Source: Synchiropus splendidus (taxonomy: Eukaryota > Chordata > Actinopteri > Syngnathiformes > Callionymidae). From it: DNA of 64,000 nt. Both the position numbers and the translations under genes were made by a program. This document shows positions 1-12,277 of this stretch, in pieces. The stretch is taken from NCBI RefSeq assembly GCF_027744825.2, contig NC_071336.1, positions 15,403,501 to 15,467,500 on the forward strand, written 5' to 3'. The notes beneath the pieces were generated by a model that worked only from the letters and a program-made list of their open reading frames with translations, made no database searches and was not told the origin of the DNA. Numbering within the stretch: the stretch's first letter is position 1; each line of letters begins with the position of its first letter.

Positions 1-408
1 TGATGCTGTCAGTGCTCAATGTCAATCACCTAAGCCCCTTTTAAGATCTCAAGGATGATCTCAAAGCTTCTGTGTTGTGGTCCCTTTTGGAAAATATGCA
101 GGCTGGTTTCAACCAGTGGTGCATTTTCTTAAGCTGAAGAGTAAAACTTGCATGTGTATTGTTAAAAAAATGGCCTGAGCAGAGAACAATAACTAAGGCT
201 ATATTTATTTTGAAAGTTTTTAATATAATGTTTCCTTTTTATTGGACTGACTCCACCGCATTGTCTTCTTAGGACTCACAGACATTTAATTTAGCACAAA
301 CTTGTAATAACTTCAACATAAAAGGATACAGCAACTCAGGGTGGAGTGCTGATAAGAGAAGATAAAAATGAAATTGCTGACCAGTATAATGTCTTACCTC
401 TTCTACAG
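1..408 (+). other. Intron of ccs (no coding signal)
   Basis: AT-rich sequence with no open frame matching the copper chaperone family. It ends in a pyrimidine-rich acceptor (CTCTTCTACAG) directly before the first visible ccs exon. The N-terminal heavy-metal-binding domain and the first part of the SOD-like domain must lie to the left of the window. Confidence 0.6.
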
Positions 409-2211
409 TTGCGGAGATCACTACAACCCTTATGGAAAACCACACGGTGGTCCCGGAGACTCTAACCGGGTAAGTAAGCTCTTGGTTTTCATCATTTTCA
501 TATTGTAATCATTCTGTCTGAGTTATTGCCCGGATGTTGGATCAGGGATGAAAAGGCTGTAGTCATACATCATTCTGGCATTTCCCCTGAGATACAGCAT
601 CAAATAAGGTCTGCGTGTGAAAATACACCCTTGTTCTGCTAGTTCTTCAGGATTTTACGGCACCTGTATTGCTAGAGGAAACTTTGGTGATTATATTCAT
701 GGCTCTGCGTCGATTGGAGTGTTTATGAGTAATTCTTACAAGTGGCGACTTTCCGCAGCATGTCGGTGACCTGGGAAATATTGTTGCTGGAGCTGACGGA
801 AGAGCTTCATTCAGACTAGAAGAAGATCAGCTGAAGGTGACAACACGCTTGGATGGAGGCAGTAGCTTCATCTTGACTCATGGATTTTGTTTTCGCTGCA
901 GGTGTGGGATGTGATTGGTCGATCGTTGGTCGTGGATGCAGGGGAGGACGACCTGGGTCGAGGTGGTCACCCTCTCTCCAAACTGACAGGAAATTCTGGT
1001 GAACGGTGAGTCCATAGCTGCACTATGTCACGTGCAACACTGAAGTAAGAAGACCTGATCAGCATTCAAGGTCAAGTTGGAAGGATTACTTCGAAAAAAG
1101 AAAAAAAAAGAATGCAATAAATTTAGAATTTACCGTTCTAATCGTAAAAAAGGCTAAATTATTTTTCATGCAAACATAAATCAGTTACTTTTATGTTGTG
1201 AATCACTGACTTTATTATTATGTTACAGCAACTTTCTCTCATTCATTTTCCTATCTCGCTCTCTCTCTCCTCCGCTTGATTGTGGGAGAGAAACCACATA
1301 AATTCATATTCACGATTTATCAGTGGACACTTTTAATTTCTGAAGTTTCATTTCTTTCTTTTTTTTGGGGGGGAGGGACATTATCAGTCCTGTAGTGACA
1401 TGTCTGACTCTCGAAAGTCCTGGTTTTGTTGAACGTGCTGGTTCTGATACACTCGGCTGTGATTTCACATTTCAAACATTTCTAGTCATTATTTGTGGGA
1501 TGCGTTTGAGAGGAAACATCCATCTCCACATAAAAACAGTTCATCAGGCATATCATGCAAATTTTGCAACAGTAGATTCCATTTTTGCAATTCTGTCCTC
1601 GATTCCGTGATCATGGAAAACATAGGGCCCTAAAATACAGCTTAATAAACTGATGCATAACCTTGTATTTGTGTCTTTAGTCTAATGCTACACTGTCACA
1701 GATCAGATAAATCAGGGATCTTCAAAGGTCCACCTGGTTATGTTTAACCTAATATCCCCCCTCCAAAAAAGACTTAAAGAGTAAAAGAAAGAAAAAGAAA
1801 GTGTAAACAAACTCTGTCGCTTGATTAACCACTAACACTGAGTCTTCTGTTTTCATCATGTCTTCCCACTTAATCGGTTGCTGAGCTGCAAATGGAGTCA
1901 CCTCCCAGCACTATCTCAGTGTTTCAGTTTTAAAATGAGCATAGGCATAGTTGCTCTGTTCTTTCATGGTGATGATGATAGAAGCAACTAATGTCTTGTG
2001 GTGTGTGGCTTGGCAGCGGGCGAGTCATTCTTATTTGTTCCCTCTCTGCAGACTGGCGTGTGGAATAATCGCCAGATCAGCCGGACTCTTCCAAAACCCA
2101 AAGCAGATTTGTGCCTGCGATGGGGTGACCTTGTGGGAGGAGAGAGACAGGCCGATCGCAGGCAAAGGGCGAAACAAAACCAATACAGAGACACCAGCAG
2201 CTCACCTCTGA
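409..2211 (+). CDS. ccs: Copper chaperone for superoxide dismutase, 3' part (four exons)
   Basis: CCS delivers copper to cytosolic Cu/Zn superoxide dismutase (SOD1) and forms its disulfide. Coding exons are 409-469, 759-836, 902-1005 and 2052-2211; phases join cleanly. The first three encode the SOD1-like domain: [15 protein letters not shown], then HVGDLGN, then [20 protein letters not shown]. The zinc-site residues equivalent to SOD1 His63, His71, His80 and Asp83 are present. The residue equivalent to copper ligand His120 is Asp (LVVDAGEDD), as I recall for human CCS, so this domain should dock SOD1 rather than act as an enzyme. The last exon reads [11 protein letters not shown] and ends in the chaperone-specific domain III with the copper-binding CXC motif (ICACDG), [13 protein letters not shown] and a stop at 2209-2211. 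The N-terminal MxCxxC domain is outside the window. One donor (836/837, GTGACA) is weak. Orthology is clear from domain order and the near-identical C-terminus. Confidence 0.95.
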
Positions 2212-4380
2212 TCTATGGTCGATATTTAGCGGTGAAAAGGAAATCATCGATGTGAAATTTGACTAAAGTAAGGTTGCTTCTAGAATATCTGACTGCAGTG
2301 GAGTTCCAGGATGTCAGGGTCTAACCAAATGTGCTTTATTTCCTGAAAAGATCATGATCTTTTTGCACAGCGATATGATTGATTGTGATAATAATGGGGC
2401 GTCTGAATGTAAAGATAGTCTAATTGTGCCTCATGTATGTTGTTGATCTGCTGATGAGAAGCCTTTTCTACCAATACATGCTTATCATTTCACGTTTCAC
2501 CCATCAGACTGCTGCTGATCTGAGGCATTTTTAGTCTCGTGTGGTCAGCGCAGACCTTCGCTGTGAGGACGACTCCAGTTATTTTTGTTTCTTCTCCTAC
2601 ACACAGCTGAAAGACAAAGCTCTGCAGCCAGGATGCCTTTTGAAAACTAAAATTAGTTGATGGAAGCTTTATTTCTGTGCATCCTCATTTCAAACGTAGG
2701 CTCTGGGTTGTTACTCATTCACTGTTTTGAAAGTGTTAAACTACTAAATAGTGTATTATTGACCAACATATTTTATTGTCAATGTCGTGTTTTGATTATT
2801 GTTTTGACTTGCGATACTGCAATCACTGTTCAGATCTGCAGCCAGTTATCAGGTGGTCATAATGTTATAGATAACTGAGTGACTGAATTAAAATGCTGTG
2901 TTGAAATACAGTGTAGAACTGATGATATTAAATATCAAGAAACTTTGTCCACTTACTTGTTTTTCCTCTGGACAACTTTTTCTTGTATTGCAGGTTATGT
3001 TTCAACCTTTGCAAATGCAAAGGTGGATTCACCTTCAGGCACTCTTGGTCCTGATTTAGCTGTGGAATGAACTCCTTCAGCAAAATGGTATCTCCTGAAG
3101 AATCACTTGTTGTTCATAACAAATTACAGCAGTGCTCCCTAAAGAAAACCCTACGATTGGTCGGCATTAAATGCGGCCATAATGGTAGAGTGTGCTGCAA
3201 AATTAGTATTGGCGTTCTGAAATTGAGCTCCAGTGTTTTACAGGTGACGCCTGGATAATCTCATTGAATTGCCCCTCAGATTTCCCCTGGGAAGTCTCCC
3301 GCATTTATTATGGTGTGAATTCCTTTGTTGGTGCTGGTGATCAGGAAAAACCAAAAAGTTTGATCGGGGAGGTAAAGATTCGCCTTCGGAAAGAGAAGTT
3401 ACAACTGGTTCACAAAGTACGATCTGTTCAGTTTATGAAGTGGTAGAAGTAGTGAATGCTCAGTGAGTTATTAAGAATGTCATTATGAAGATTGCGCCTT
3501 TACAGATTGATCATGTCAACAGTCATAATTTGTTTTTGTTTGTTTTGAGAAGTCAGAGTATCTTAATCATAAACAACAGTTTCTTATAATGTTGTTATAA
3601 TAGGTACAGTAAGGACATTTCAGTGAGTTGTCTGAGCATTAAATATGGTAGCATGATGGTCAAGCGGTTTTGATACTAAACTCTTGCTTTTTTAGTGATT
3701 GAATTGAAGAAAGTAAAATGACCACATCTTTCGATTATATTTTGGCTATGTTTAATTCGTACTGTACTGCTGTGATCAAATGATCCAGAGAAAAAGCAGA
3801 TATGCCAACTACAAAAGCACCCAGAGAGTGCAAACCTGTGTCCTGTGTTAAATGTTAAAGAATCCTGAAGGACTCCTAAAGGTAATAACCTTCAGTAACC
3901 TTGTGCTTAGCCTAGTAATAAGCATATTCACAGCTTATGGCCTCCAGATAATTACCAAAGGAATCAAGGAGCTGCTCATGGACTTCCACTGTTATAGTGT
4001 TGTTTTCTCCATCATACAGCTGACACCAACAGGTTCCTTAAGGCTCCACTAGGGGACGATGCCTCTGAGAGCACGTGTAATGATGCGGTCATGATAATGA
4101 TAAAATGATGCGGTCAGTTTTTCTTTCTCACGTTATTCACAAATGAACGAGGACATGGCTGATACACTGATACGCACCTGTGTGACGCGTGGTGACACAT
4201 CTCCGGGGGGGAAAGGAACCCAGACAATGCGTTCGTGTCGTCAAAACTATTTACTTGTAGATACCATACTGCGCAATATTTCATTCAGATTCCTCTGAAT
4301 TGTGTGTGTGTGCTGCTGTGAGCTCGTGTGCGGGCGGGCGCGCGCGCGCGCGTGTCAGCATCCTCCCCCCTCCCTCCGCC
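2212..4380. other. ccs 3' UTR and ccs-rbm14 intergenic region
   Basis: No open frame here resembles a known protein; the small ORFs are short and low in complexity. The ccs 3' UTR must lie in the first part. I see no canonical AATAAA soon after the stop. ATTAAA at about 2886 is a possible poly(A) signal. The right end becomes GC- and CpG-rich on approaching the rbm14 promoter. Confidence 0.5.
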
Positions 4381-4450
4381 GTCTCCAGCAGTATGCCCGT
4401 CATTCTAAGCGGAAGCAGGCGCTACCATTTTGAAACACAGCACAGTCTGG
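4300..4450 (+). promoter_or_regulatory. rbm14: rbm14 CpG-rich promoter and non-coding first exon
   Basis: A CpG-rich stretch with an alternating GC run (about 4331-4352) leads into CT-rich sequence and an ETS-like GCGGAAGC (about 4409-4416). A strong donor follows at 4450/4451 (CAGTCTGG|GTAAGA). The next plausible acceptor is TTATCACAG at 5726-5734, five bases upstream of the rbm14 start codon. I infer a short 5' UTR exon ending at 4450. The exact transcription start cannot be read from the sequence. Confidence 0.6.
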
Positions 4451-5738
4451 GTAAGATGGTAGATTATTCTGCCTAAATAACTTGTTTTCTTATCTGCTGA
4501 TGTGACTCGAACAACGTGTAACTTGATGTTCTCGCTCTTCGCTTCGGTTCCAGTCAGTGTGTGTTTAAATTCGCGACAAAGGCGGTTGTCGCTACACCGG
4601 ATTCGTTCCTGCGGGGAAAATGCGGTTGTTAGTGTGTGCGTGTGTGTGTGTACAAGGCGACCACAGATTGCCTATTTTCACACTTATCTAAGTCTCTACA
4701 CTGTGGGATCAGGCGCGCATGCATTGTTTTCGCTGTAGCACCGCGGTTTTTTTAAGCGCGAGCCCCATTTTCAGTCGTCTCCGGGGTTAAACAATGGTGG
4801 TGGTCCCTTTTGTGCCATTTCTCGTTCGCTATGGGGAAAAACAATGTGTTGACTCAACGTTGTGCTGCGTCATCAGAATCGGCTTCACTCTGCAAAACAG
4901 GGTGTTAATGCAGCTGTACTCATGTCAACACATACACACACACACCTTTGTCCACGGAAAGAACCGAGGAGGAGACAGAAGTTCAGTCAGGAGCAGCTGC
5001 CCGCAGCTCAAATGAAAAAAATAGAAGTGCCATCCTGAGGTGTCCAGTTCCACAGTGCCCTTTGATTTACAAGCCACCATAAAGGTTGTTCCTGCGGGAG
5101 AAACAACAGCGCTGACGCGTTGTATATTGAACCTCCGTTGACTTTTTTTTTTTTTTAATTATGGAGGGTTTTGTGTATTTTTAAAAACTGCATTCCAGTC
5201 ATTCTTATCCACTGCAGGCTGTGAATTGACTCTTGTTAAATGGAGATGAAGGATTTATAACATAATATGTTATAATGTGGCAACCATAAGATCCTTACTA
5301 TTGAGGCTGGCCTTTTACTGTTGAAACTACGGCTGCTCTGCAGAGATGAGTGTCTATAGACCGGTGGTGTCCACCCTTTTTAAACAGTCTTTGAAAAGCA
5401 ATGTTGACACTTGGGTGGATGTACAGTAACTAGCCACCACTCCAAATTGTTAAGTGTTTTTTTGTGTTGAAGCACAAAGTATTTTTAAGTGAATATTTTC
5501 TTGTGATACACCTGATAATTGGCAGATAATTGATGGGTCGTGAGTAGGTCTTGTGCTTGGAGACAAGAAGGTGTCATGATTCTTGGACTGACTGTTTCCA
5601 AAACGTTCCTAAAATTCAACACAAGAACGTGCTTTGCTCCATAGTCCTGTAAAGGTTCCCACTTTCGATGCTTCTATGACCTAGTGTTTCACGAGCTGCC
5701 ATTTAAAATCTGATCACTTTTTGTGTTATCACAGCGCC

Positions 5739-8366
5739 ATGAACAAAGGTAACACCGTAAAGCTCTTTGTGGGCAACTTGGCGCTGGACACCACCCAGGA
5801 GGAGCTGTCTGCCATCTTCGAACCGTATGGCCAAGTGGTCAGCTGCAGTGTGCTGCGGCAGTTCGCTTTCGTTCATCTGCAGGGTGAGGGTGCAGCCGAG
5901 CACGCCATCAGGGAACTCAATGGACGGGAGTTTCGTGGGCGGAATCTCGTCGTGGAGGAATCTAGGGGTCGTCCTTTGCACTCAACAAAAGTGTTCGTGG
6001 GCAATCTAAGTGGAATGTGCACAACTGAAGACCTCCAGCAGCTTTTTCAGACATTTGGGAAAGTGCTGGAATGTGACAAAGTGAAAGGTGAGCTCAGCCC
6101 TATTTTGTGAATTATCTGCTTCATGATGTTAAACACAGCATGTGTTTTTATGCACATTAAGCAAGGTCGTCGGAGGTTTTATTTGAGCAGTTATGAATAT
6201 TGCTGGTTTGGTGTAACTTAATGGTTAAATATTCCTGAAGACGACATGCTCTTAATCTGACTTACCCGCCCTCAGTGACAGCCAAGCTTTCCTCTTCCAC
6301 AGGTTATGCCTTTGTGCACATGGAGAACAAAGAGGATGCACTCCAAGCCATTGAGGCCCTTCATGGAACTTCCTTTAAAGGGCGCCCCCTGTCTGTGGAG
6401 CTTTCCAAGGTCCAGCCGAGCAAACAGACGCCTACAGGAAAAATCCCCTGCGTAAACTGCGGAAAGCAAGGCCACTATGCGGGAGAATGTCCTGTTGGGA
6501 AGCCTTCGCTGGAGCAGTACCAGAGTCAAGCTGCTGTGCTGGCAGCTGCTGCGGCAGCAGCTGCTGGTCTGCCATTACAAGTCCAACAAAGTGTCCACAA
6601 CTCAGTCTACAACACGTCTACGTTTGACCCCACGTATGCAGCCCTCACTGGCATCACCACAGGCACACGCACAGATGGAAACCCAGTGAATCCCGCTGTA
6701 TATGGTGCTCTCGCCAGCCAGGTGTATGGTGCTAATGTAACCAATCAGCTCTATGGATCTGTGGCTAATCAGGCAGCTCTTACAACTGGGGCAACACAAG
6801 TATACGGCTCAATGACTCACAACATCTATGGCCAGGTCACTGCAAATCCAGTGGCGGCTGCTGCAGCCGCTGCCGCCGCTGCCTACACGACCCCAGTTTA
6901 TACCCCGACAATGGCAAACCCCGTCTATCTGACTGCTGCTCCTGGGTTAGACATGCAGACTGCAGCGGCCGCTGTCAACCCCACCTATTCTATGGCTCCA
7001 GCGATTTATGGTGCAGCCACCCCAGCCTATGCTCACATAAGTGCCATGGGTACCTCAGACCCCACCACAGCCCTCTTTGAGGCAGCCAGACAGGCCCATT
7101 ACTTTGCTCAAGGCCAGAAGGTGGTGGCAGAGCAGCATTCGGTTGCCGTTGCAACAGCGGCAGCTGTGGCAAAGTCCGGGGAAAGAGATCGCAGCCCGCT
7201 TCGGAGAGCCACTCCTCTTCTACCAGATCCGGTAATGAAGCCATTTATTTACAAGAGAGCCAAGCCCCGACGCCCACTGCTGCCAACGCCAGCTGGCAGA
7301 GCTGCAGAGGAAGCTGTGGAGGTTGCAGAGGACCCTATGGCCAGGTAGGACGAGAATTTGTGTCGATGTTTCAATTATGAGGACTGAGGACTGAATTATG
7401 AGGAAGATTAAAACCTGTCATTTAGTGATGTTCTGAAATGTTTTTGGAAATGCTTTTGCTACTTTAAAGAAAACAAAAGTCTCTGTGATTGTGTGCAGCT
7501 ACACACAATCAATCACATCCAAATCTCGAGGATTTGTGCTCTGACTTATTTCCCTGTCTTTTTGTCACAAAAAACTATGTTTGAATCATGATGCTTTGTT
7601 TATTGTCATGTTTTATTAAAAAAATAAAAAATCAAAAAAGTTAATCTGGTGCCTGTTCACAAATAGCCACCATCCGGGTTGGTTTAGGGTCCTGAAATAC
7701 GATGTGCTCCAAGAATGAGGTCACCTGACTGACTTCCTGAATACACTGAATGACCAGGTTCCAGCGGTAGATGTCCCCTTCCTTGATAGAATCGGTATAT
7801 TCATAGATGCCGATGCTGGGATTCATCCGTCTTTGCTGAAGCTTATTAAACAATGCCCCTGTGGGTGTTTTTTTTTTTTTTAGGCAATTTTTGTGTCCAG
7901 TCATTGTTGAGTGTGTTGTGTGGAAGGGATGTCACTGTAGTAGCTACTCTTGTAGCAACATGATCATGTTAGAACCGCTTCTGCGCTAAAACCTGATTGC
8001 CTTTCGTCAGCCATTCGTTTGCTCCCAGTCCTCACCCTACTCATCTCTCTCAGGTACTATGCGGAGTATTATCAGCAGCTGCAGCAGTACCCTCAGTTCC
8101 AGTATGCCTACCCATCTCCCGGTGCAGTGGCCACCCTCCCAGGCATGCCTGGAGTACAAGCCGTCCCTGCTGTACCTGCTATGACTGCACAACCGGTTGC
8201 CACACTGGACGCCCTCAGGCCTGTGGTTCCCGCCGCGGCTGCCGTAGCAGCCGCCATGGCTGTGCCCAGGGTGTATGAGCCGCCGTTGCCGCCGCCCACA
8301 CGCAAGGAGGCCATCCTCCGCCGCCCCGAACTCTCCCTTCACACGCCTGAGCCCCCCTTCCGATAG
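5739..8366 (+). CDS. rbm14: RNA-binding protein 14 (coactivator activator), two RRMs plus a CCHC zinc knuckle
   Basis: Three coding exons, 5739-6087, 6303-7344 and 8054-8366, give 567 aa. RBM14 is a nuclear hnRNP-like protein in transcription coactivation, alternative splicing and paraspeckles. RRM1 (about aa 7-76; KLFVGNL, then QFAFVHL) and RRM2 (about aa 83-152; KVFVGNL, then GYAFVHM) resemble human RBM14 more than RBM4: the SCSVLRQFAFVH and VVEESRGRPL stretches match RBM14. A zinc knuckle Cys166-X2-Cys169-X4-His174-X4-Cys179 follows, as in RBM4. The rest is low complexity, with Ala runs and repeated VYG/IYG/LYG motifs, then RDRSPLRRAT, found in both families. The last exon has a Tyr/Gln-rich stretch (YYAEYYQQLQQYPQFQYAY) and a Pro-rich end. 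The start is the ATG at 5739, which opens directly into RRM1 and sits five bases after a good acceptor. The teleost a/b paralog cannot be assigned. Confidence 0.9.
7345..7630 (+). terminator. rbm14: Possible intronic polyadenylation site of rbm14 (short isoform)
   Basis: Coding exon 2 ends CCAG|GTAGGA. If the donor is not used, the frame reads AGG-TAG, so translation stops at once after Arg464. ATTAAA (7615-7620) and AATAAA (7623-7628) lie about 270 bases downstream in the same intron. This could yield a 464-aa isoform without the Tyr-rich C-terminal exon. The motifs are seen; their use is inferred. Confidence 0.4.
7486..7511. repeat. Short inverted repeat in rbm14 intron
   Basis: TGATTGTGTG (7486-7495) and CACACAATCA (7502-7511) form a perfect 10 bp stem with a 6-base loop. 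No function is implied. Confidence 0.5.
7641..7904 (-). other. Unidentified antisense ORF inside the last rbm14 intron
   Basis: An 87-codon frame on the opposite strand of the rbm14 intron. After a Lys-rich start encoded by an A-rich run, the last ~70 codons look like real protein, with mixed composition and few repeats: MNPSIGIYEYTDSIKEGD, then RWNLVIQCIQEVSQ, then EHIVFQDPKPTRM. The stop is at 7641-7643, and an AATAAA in the same orientation lies at 7612-7617. I do not recognise the family. It may be a decayed retrocopy exon, part of an old transposon, or chance. Confidence 0.25.
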
Positions 8367-10680
8367 TCGCACACAACTTTTCGCCTTCCCTCTCTGCCCT
8401 AAACCCCATCCCTGAGCCTCTTGCACCCCCTAAATCGTCCACTCTCCAGCAGCTGTATGTGTGTGTGGATGTGAATGTGATGGGTGGGGTTATGACGCTA
8501 GCGATTTGCTATTAACCTGCTTTACATGGGATCTGCTAACCTTGTTTCTGTTGGCGAACACACTGCAGGTGTTAAGGGAGGCAGTCATCTGTTGTACGGG
8601 CATTCCTGAGCTCTTCAGTTTTTCTTTTTCTCGTGCCAGTATCACGCCTTGTGCCAGTATCCGACTGACTCAGTCAGCCATTTCATATGCCTTTATTTCT
8701 GCAGCCCAGTTATTGTTTTCAAGGCCAAACCAACACGAATGCCATTGGTACTCCTGGGTGATGCATTAGGGCAGCTATTTCCAAACCCTTTGCCTTATGT
8801 TCTAGAGTTTATAATAGAATCAGATGAGATAAACGTGTCATTGAGAGGCTGCGTTGTGTCCAACAGAATCAATGTTGATGCGTTCGATGGACGTTCGATG
8901 AATGTGGCGTGGATGTTCTGGACGAGTGAAAAGAGAGACGTGCAGGCTCCTGACCTTGCAGCGCACAAACACAGCAGCTAAGACTGCACCTTGCAGAAAA
9001 CCCACAAAGCACACATACACTATATTGTAATGGATGTCCTCCGATGATCTTGTTTCCTCTCCCAGCCTTTACTTTGTTCGACAACTCTGAAAGACACTGC
9101 TTCACCTCCCTGACCTCTTTACAGCCGCCTACCTCTGACAGTACATTTCAGTGTAGAAAGTATTCTATTCCCTCTCTCCATTCCTTAAAGGTATATGGAT
9201 GGCATCTTTAGTGCGGCCAGGCCAGTTTACTTTGATTATCCTGTCTTTTAAAAAAAAAGACAGTGTTTTGTCTTGTTTACGTGGTTGTACAAATGAAACT
9301 GAGGTGCAATAATTGTACAAGTGTGACTTTTCTATAAGTGTTTACAAAGAATGTGCCTATAAGCTTTTGAGTGAAGTGCATTACATAGAAGGATTTGTTT
9401 TTTTGGTGGCTTAAGGACACTTTTAATCACTAAGTATGTAGAACGAGACCCTTGGCGCTTTTTATCCGTACAGCGACAAGGGACGAGGCTTCCATGATGA
9501 CATTTGAAGGAGTTTTATTTCACAGGGTCTTTGTAAAGTCACAAATTTCGTCTCGCAGCCTTGTTTTAGCTGAAGATTTTCTGTATTAAAAGACTGTGAT
9601 AGCACCGTTGCAGTGAGAAGTGTGGCAGTGTCTTTCAGTTGCCCGGTCACTGTTTCCCCCTCCACCCTCATACCAGATGTGCTATGGATTGTAATTGCAA
9701 AAATATGATTATTTTAAAGCAGCACTGCTGAGTTCCATCCTTAAACTGGATAGCTACTGTATGCGGATCGTTCTCCGGGAGTTAAACAGCAGTGCATTAT
9801 TTTATCGCACAATTCCTGCACACAACCTCAACTCTTGGGCAAGCATAACATTGTAATGAAATCTGTTAACCTATTAATGCTAAAAGAGAGCGAGGGGTTT
9901 AAACATGCACTACATTTAACAGTATGACAGTTCCCAATTTTGTTTAGCCAACCAAAGGTCGATGAAAGGGTGAATATGGCCACACGTGGGTTCAATACCA
10001 ACAGATATCAACCCGTCTTGGAAACTTTAGCCTTAACAGTTTTACGTTTCTGCCAGTTGAGTATTTTGAAGGATTGACTTTTCATTTTGATCTCCACTTT
10101 ATTTCACAGCTGCCAAAAAATGTATTTTATTACTCTACCTCCTTTACTGTGTTTACATCACCCAAGGTTATTTGTTTTATGGGGCCGGCCCAGGCTGGAT
10201 GTTTGGTTTGTCAGCGATCCCTCCAGTGCTGCTCAATCTGACTGTTATATCTGATCACCGGGGGTCGAATTCCCTCCGATCAGTACAACAAGCAGATTTG
10301 ACTTAAAAAAAAATTATATGTTTTGCAAGTACTATCTGACAGCTGCCTGATGCACACACAGACCTCCCCTTTGATAAAAACCTGACTGCCTTGCTGTGTC
10401 CCCCGCCCCGTCTCCTCTCCCCCTGTGGTTCTAGTGGTAAAGTGCATCTCAGTGTAATATCTCTGTGTCATATATAAACACGTACAAGATGCATCCTTTG
10501 TAGAAGTATCCGGTTTGCAGATTGTCTCGTTCAACATGTTTGAGACCATATTTTTAGAGACGTCGTTCATTTTTTAGGTAAATTAAAAAAAAACAAAAAT
10601 AGAAAAACCAGCATGCTTTTTATTGAGACAATGTACACTATAAGCTTTATCATAATAAAGAATGTTTGGCTGACTACTGT
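8367..10680 (+). other. rbm14: Probable long 3' UTR of rbm14
   Basis: No coding frame of interest follows the rbm14 stop. The region is AU-rich in places and reaches a canonical AATAAA at 10654-10659, the first strong signal in the sense orientation that I see after the stop. A second AATAAA lies at 10966-10971. A UTR of about 2.3 kb is inferred. A small hairpin (CTGTCTTTT/AAAAGACAG) sits near 9240-9263. Confidence 0.5.
10654..10659 (+). terminator. rbm14: Poly(A) signal AATAAA, likely rbm14
   Basis: AATAAA in the sense orientation inside CATAATAAAGAATG, within an AU-rich stretch. The next one on this strand is at 10966-10971. Confidence 0.5.
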
Positions 10681-12277
10681 GGTAAAAGCAAGCTAAGGGT
10701 TTGGACATTTCCTATTCTTGTTTATGTTTCTTCACTATCTGTTTTTCTTCCACTATCTATAAAATGGCCACCAGACCCTTTGACTGGGGATCCAGGGGGA
10801 AACAAGTGTAGATGCTGCCCCAGCTTTGCTCTCTTTGGTCAGGGTAAGTGCGGGTTGGTGCTCTCTTCTCTCTCTCTCTCCAGCTTCTTAAACAGACTTA
10901 AAGTTCCACTTTTATTTGGTGGTATTTGCCTCTTTCCCCAAATGGATTTCCATATAAATTCTGCCAATAAAGGTTCGGGCAAAAACCTTTGCAGTCCTTA
11001 TCCTGGAGTTGGAGAGAGTCACAGATAGAATGGCCTGGTGCATTTTGATCTGTGGAGCAGTCCTGTCTCTGAGCTTGATGGGTGTGCGTCTGGTCTAGTC
11101 TCTTCCCGCTGCACCGACTTCTCCCCCATCCGTGTGTCTCTGTGTTCAACTCTCGGACCTGCATGTGTTGTAGTTTGTAAATATTGACCAGCGCCGGCGA
11201 CGGTCCAGCTTCTGAACTAACTATCTCAACTGAATTAGGTCACCTGGAGCGGTGTGATTATGGCGACGTGAGCCATGCGGATGACTTTTAGCACGACGCC
11301 ACCGAAGTGGAAACTTGTACTGTCTCGCTGCACCACCAAGGTAAATGAAAATCAAAGCAAATCCCGAAACACTGCCCTCTCCTCCTCCCACCTGCCGTCC
11401 GTCTTTTGTGCCTTGCCCAAACACTTCTCCTCCGCCATCACCCTTCCTTCCCTCCCCACTCTGTAACTCCTACTTCCACTGCAGTAGCAGTGCTCCACCA
11501 TGGGCTTCTCGATGAGGGTAGCGCACGGGGCTGTGCTGGGTTGTCCCATTCGCAAGGCCCCTTGTGTCCTGCTGGTGTCAATGTGCGTGTGTTTAGTGTG
11601 AGCTTTGAAACAGGCGTGTGAAGACAGTGTAAGTGTTTTGGACTGCGATCAATTAACCGTGAAAGCTCCCACGCTCGGCCTGCTAGTCAACTCCTCTCCA
11701 CCGCCGTCTTCGCCGCCCTCCCTACCCTCTATTCCTCTCCTTCTTGTCATCCCTGCCCTGTCGTCCCTATGCTCCACTTTGCCATTTACACACAATGCGT
11801 ACTCCGCCGACACCGTCGTTGCCACATTGGATATGTGAGCTGAGATATCCCAGAATCACTCACCTGTCCCAACCCCCCCTTCGTCTGTGTTGCCGCTGAG
11901 GCCTTGGTGTGCTAGACCCGTGTGTGGTGGCCGTCCACCTCAGCATCCTGACTGAGATGTTCTGGTTTGTTCTGGGATCCTGTTGTCTTGTGTGCAGCCA
12001 GTCTTGGGTTGTGTAGAATTTTCTCACGCGTAGAATCTAAATTATGCGCTCCCTCTGGACTGGTTTTTCTGTTTGGGCAGCTGAAGCTCCTATCTTGGGA
12101 TCAGAATGGTTCCTGTCGTTTGACAAGCACACGTTCTTACCTGAAGTCACATATAATTACAGTCATGTGACTCGGCTATTTGCTTCAAAGACAAAACAAA
12201 TAGACCTAAACTTCACAAGCACAATAACGGAACGTGTAAAAAAAATGAATCGGTTAAACAAAAGGACATTAGAAAAC

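Noticed and set aside
8037..8442. Three - strand ORFs of 68-129 codons
   Set aside because: They are shadows of the last rbm14 exon, whose GC-rich Ala/Pro codons keep other frames open.
10240..10285. GGGTCGAATTCCCT resembling a tRNA B-box
   Set aside because: No A-box at the right distance and no cloverleaf can be drawn, so there is no support for a tRNA or tRNA-derived SINE.
11406..11838. Ser/Pro/Leu-rich ORFs downstream of rbm14
   Set aside because: Pyrimidine-rich sequence gives open frames by chance. No domain, no splice partners, no RBM4 similarity.
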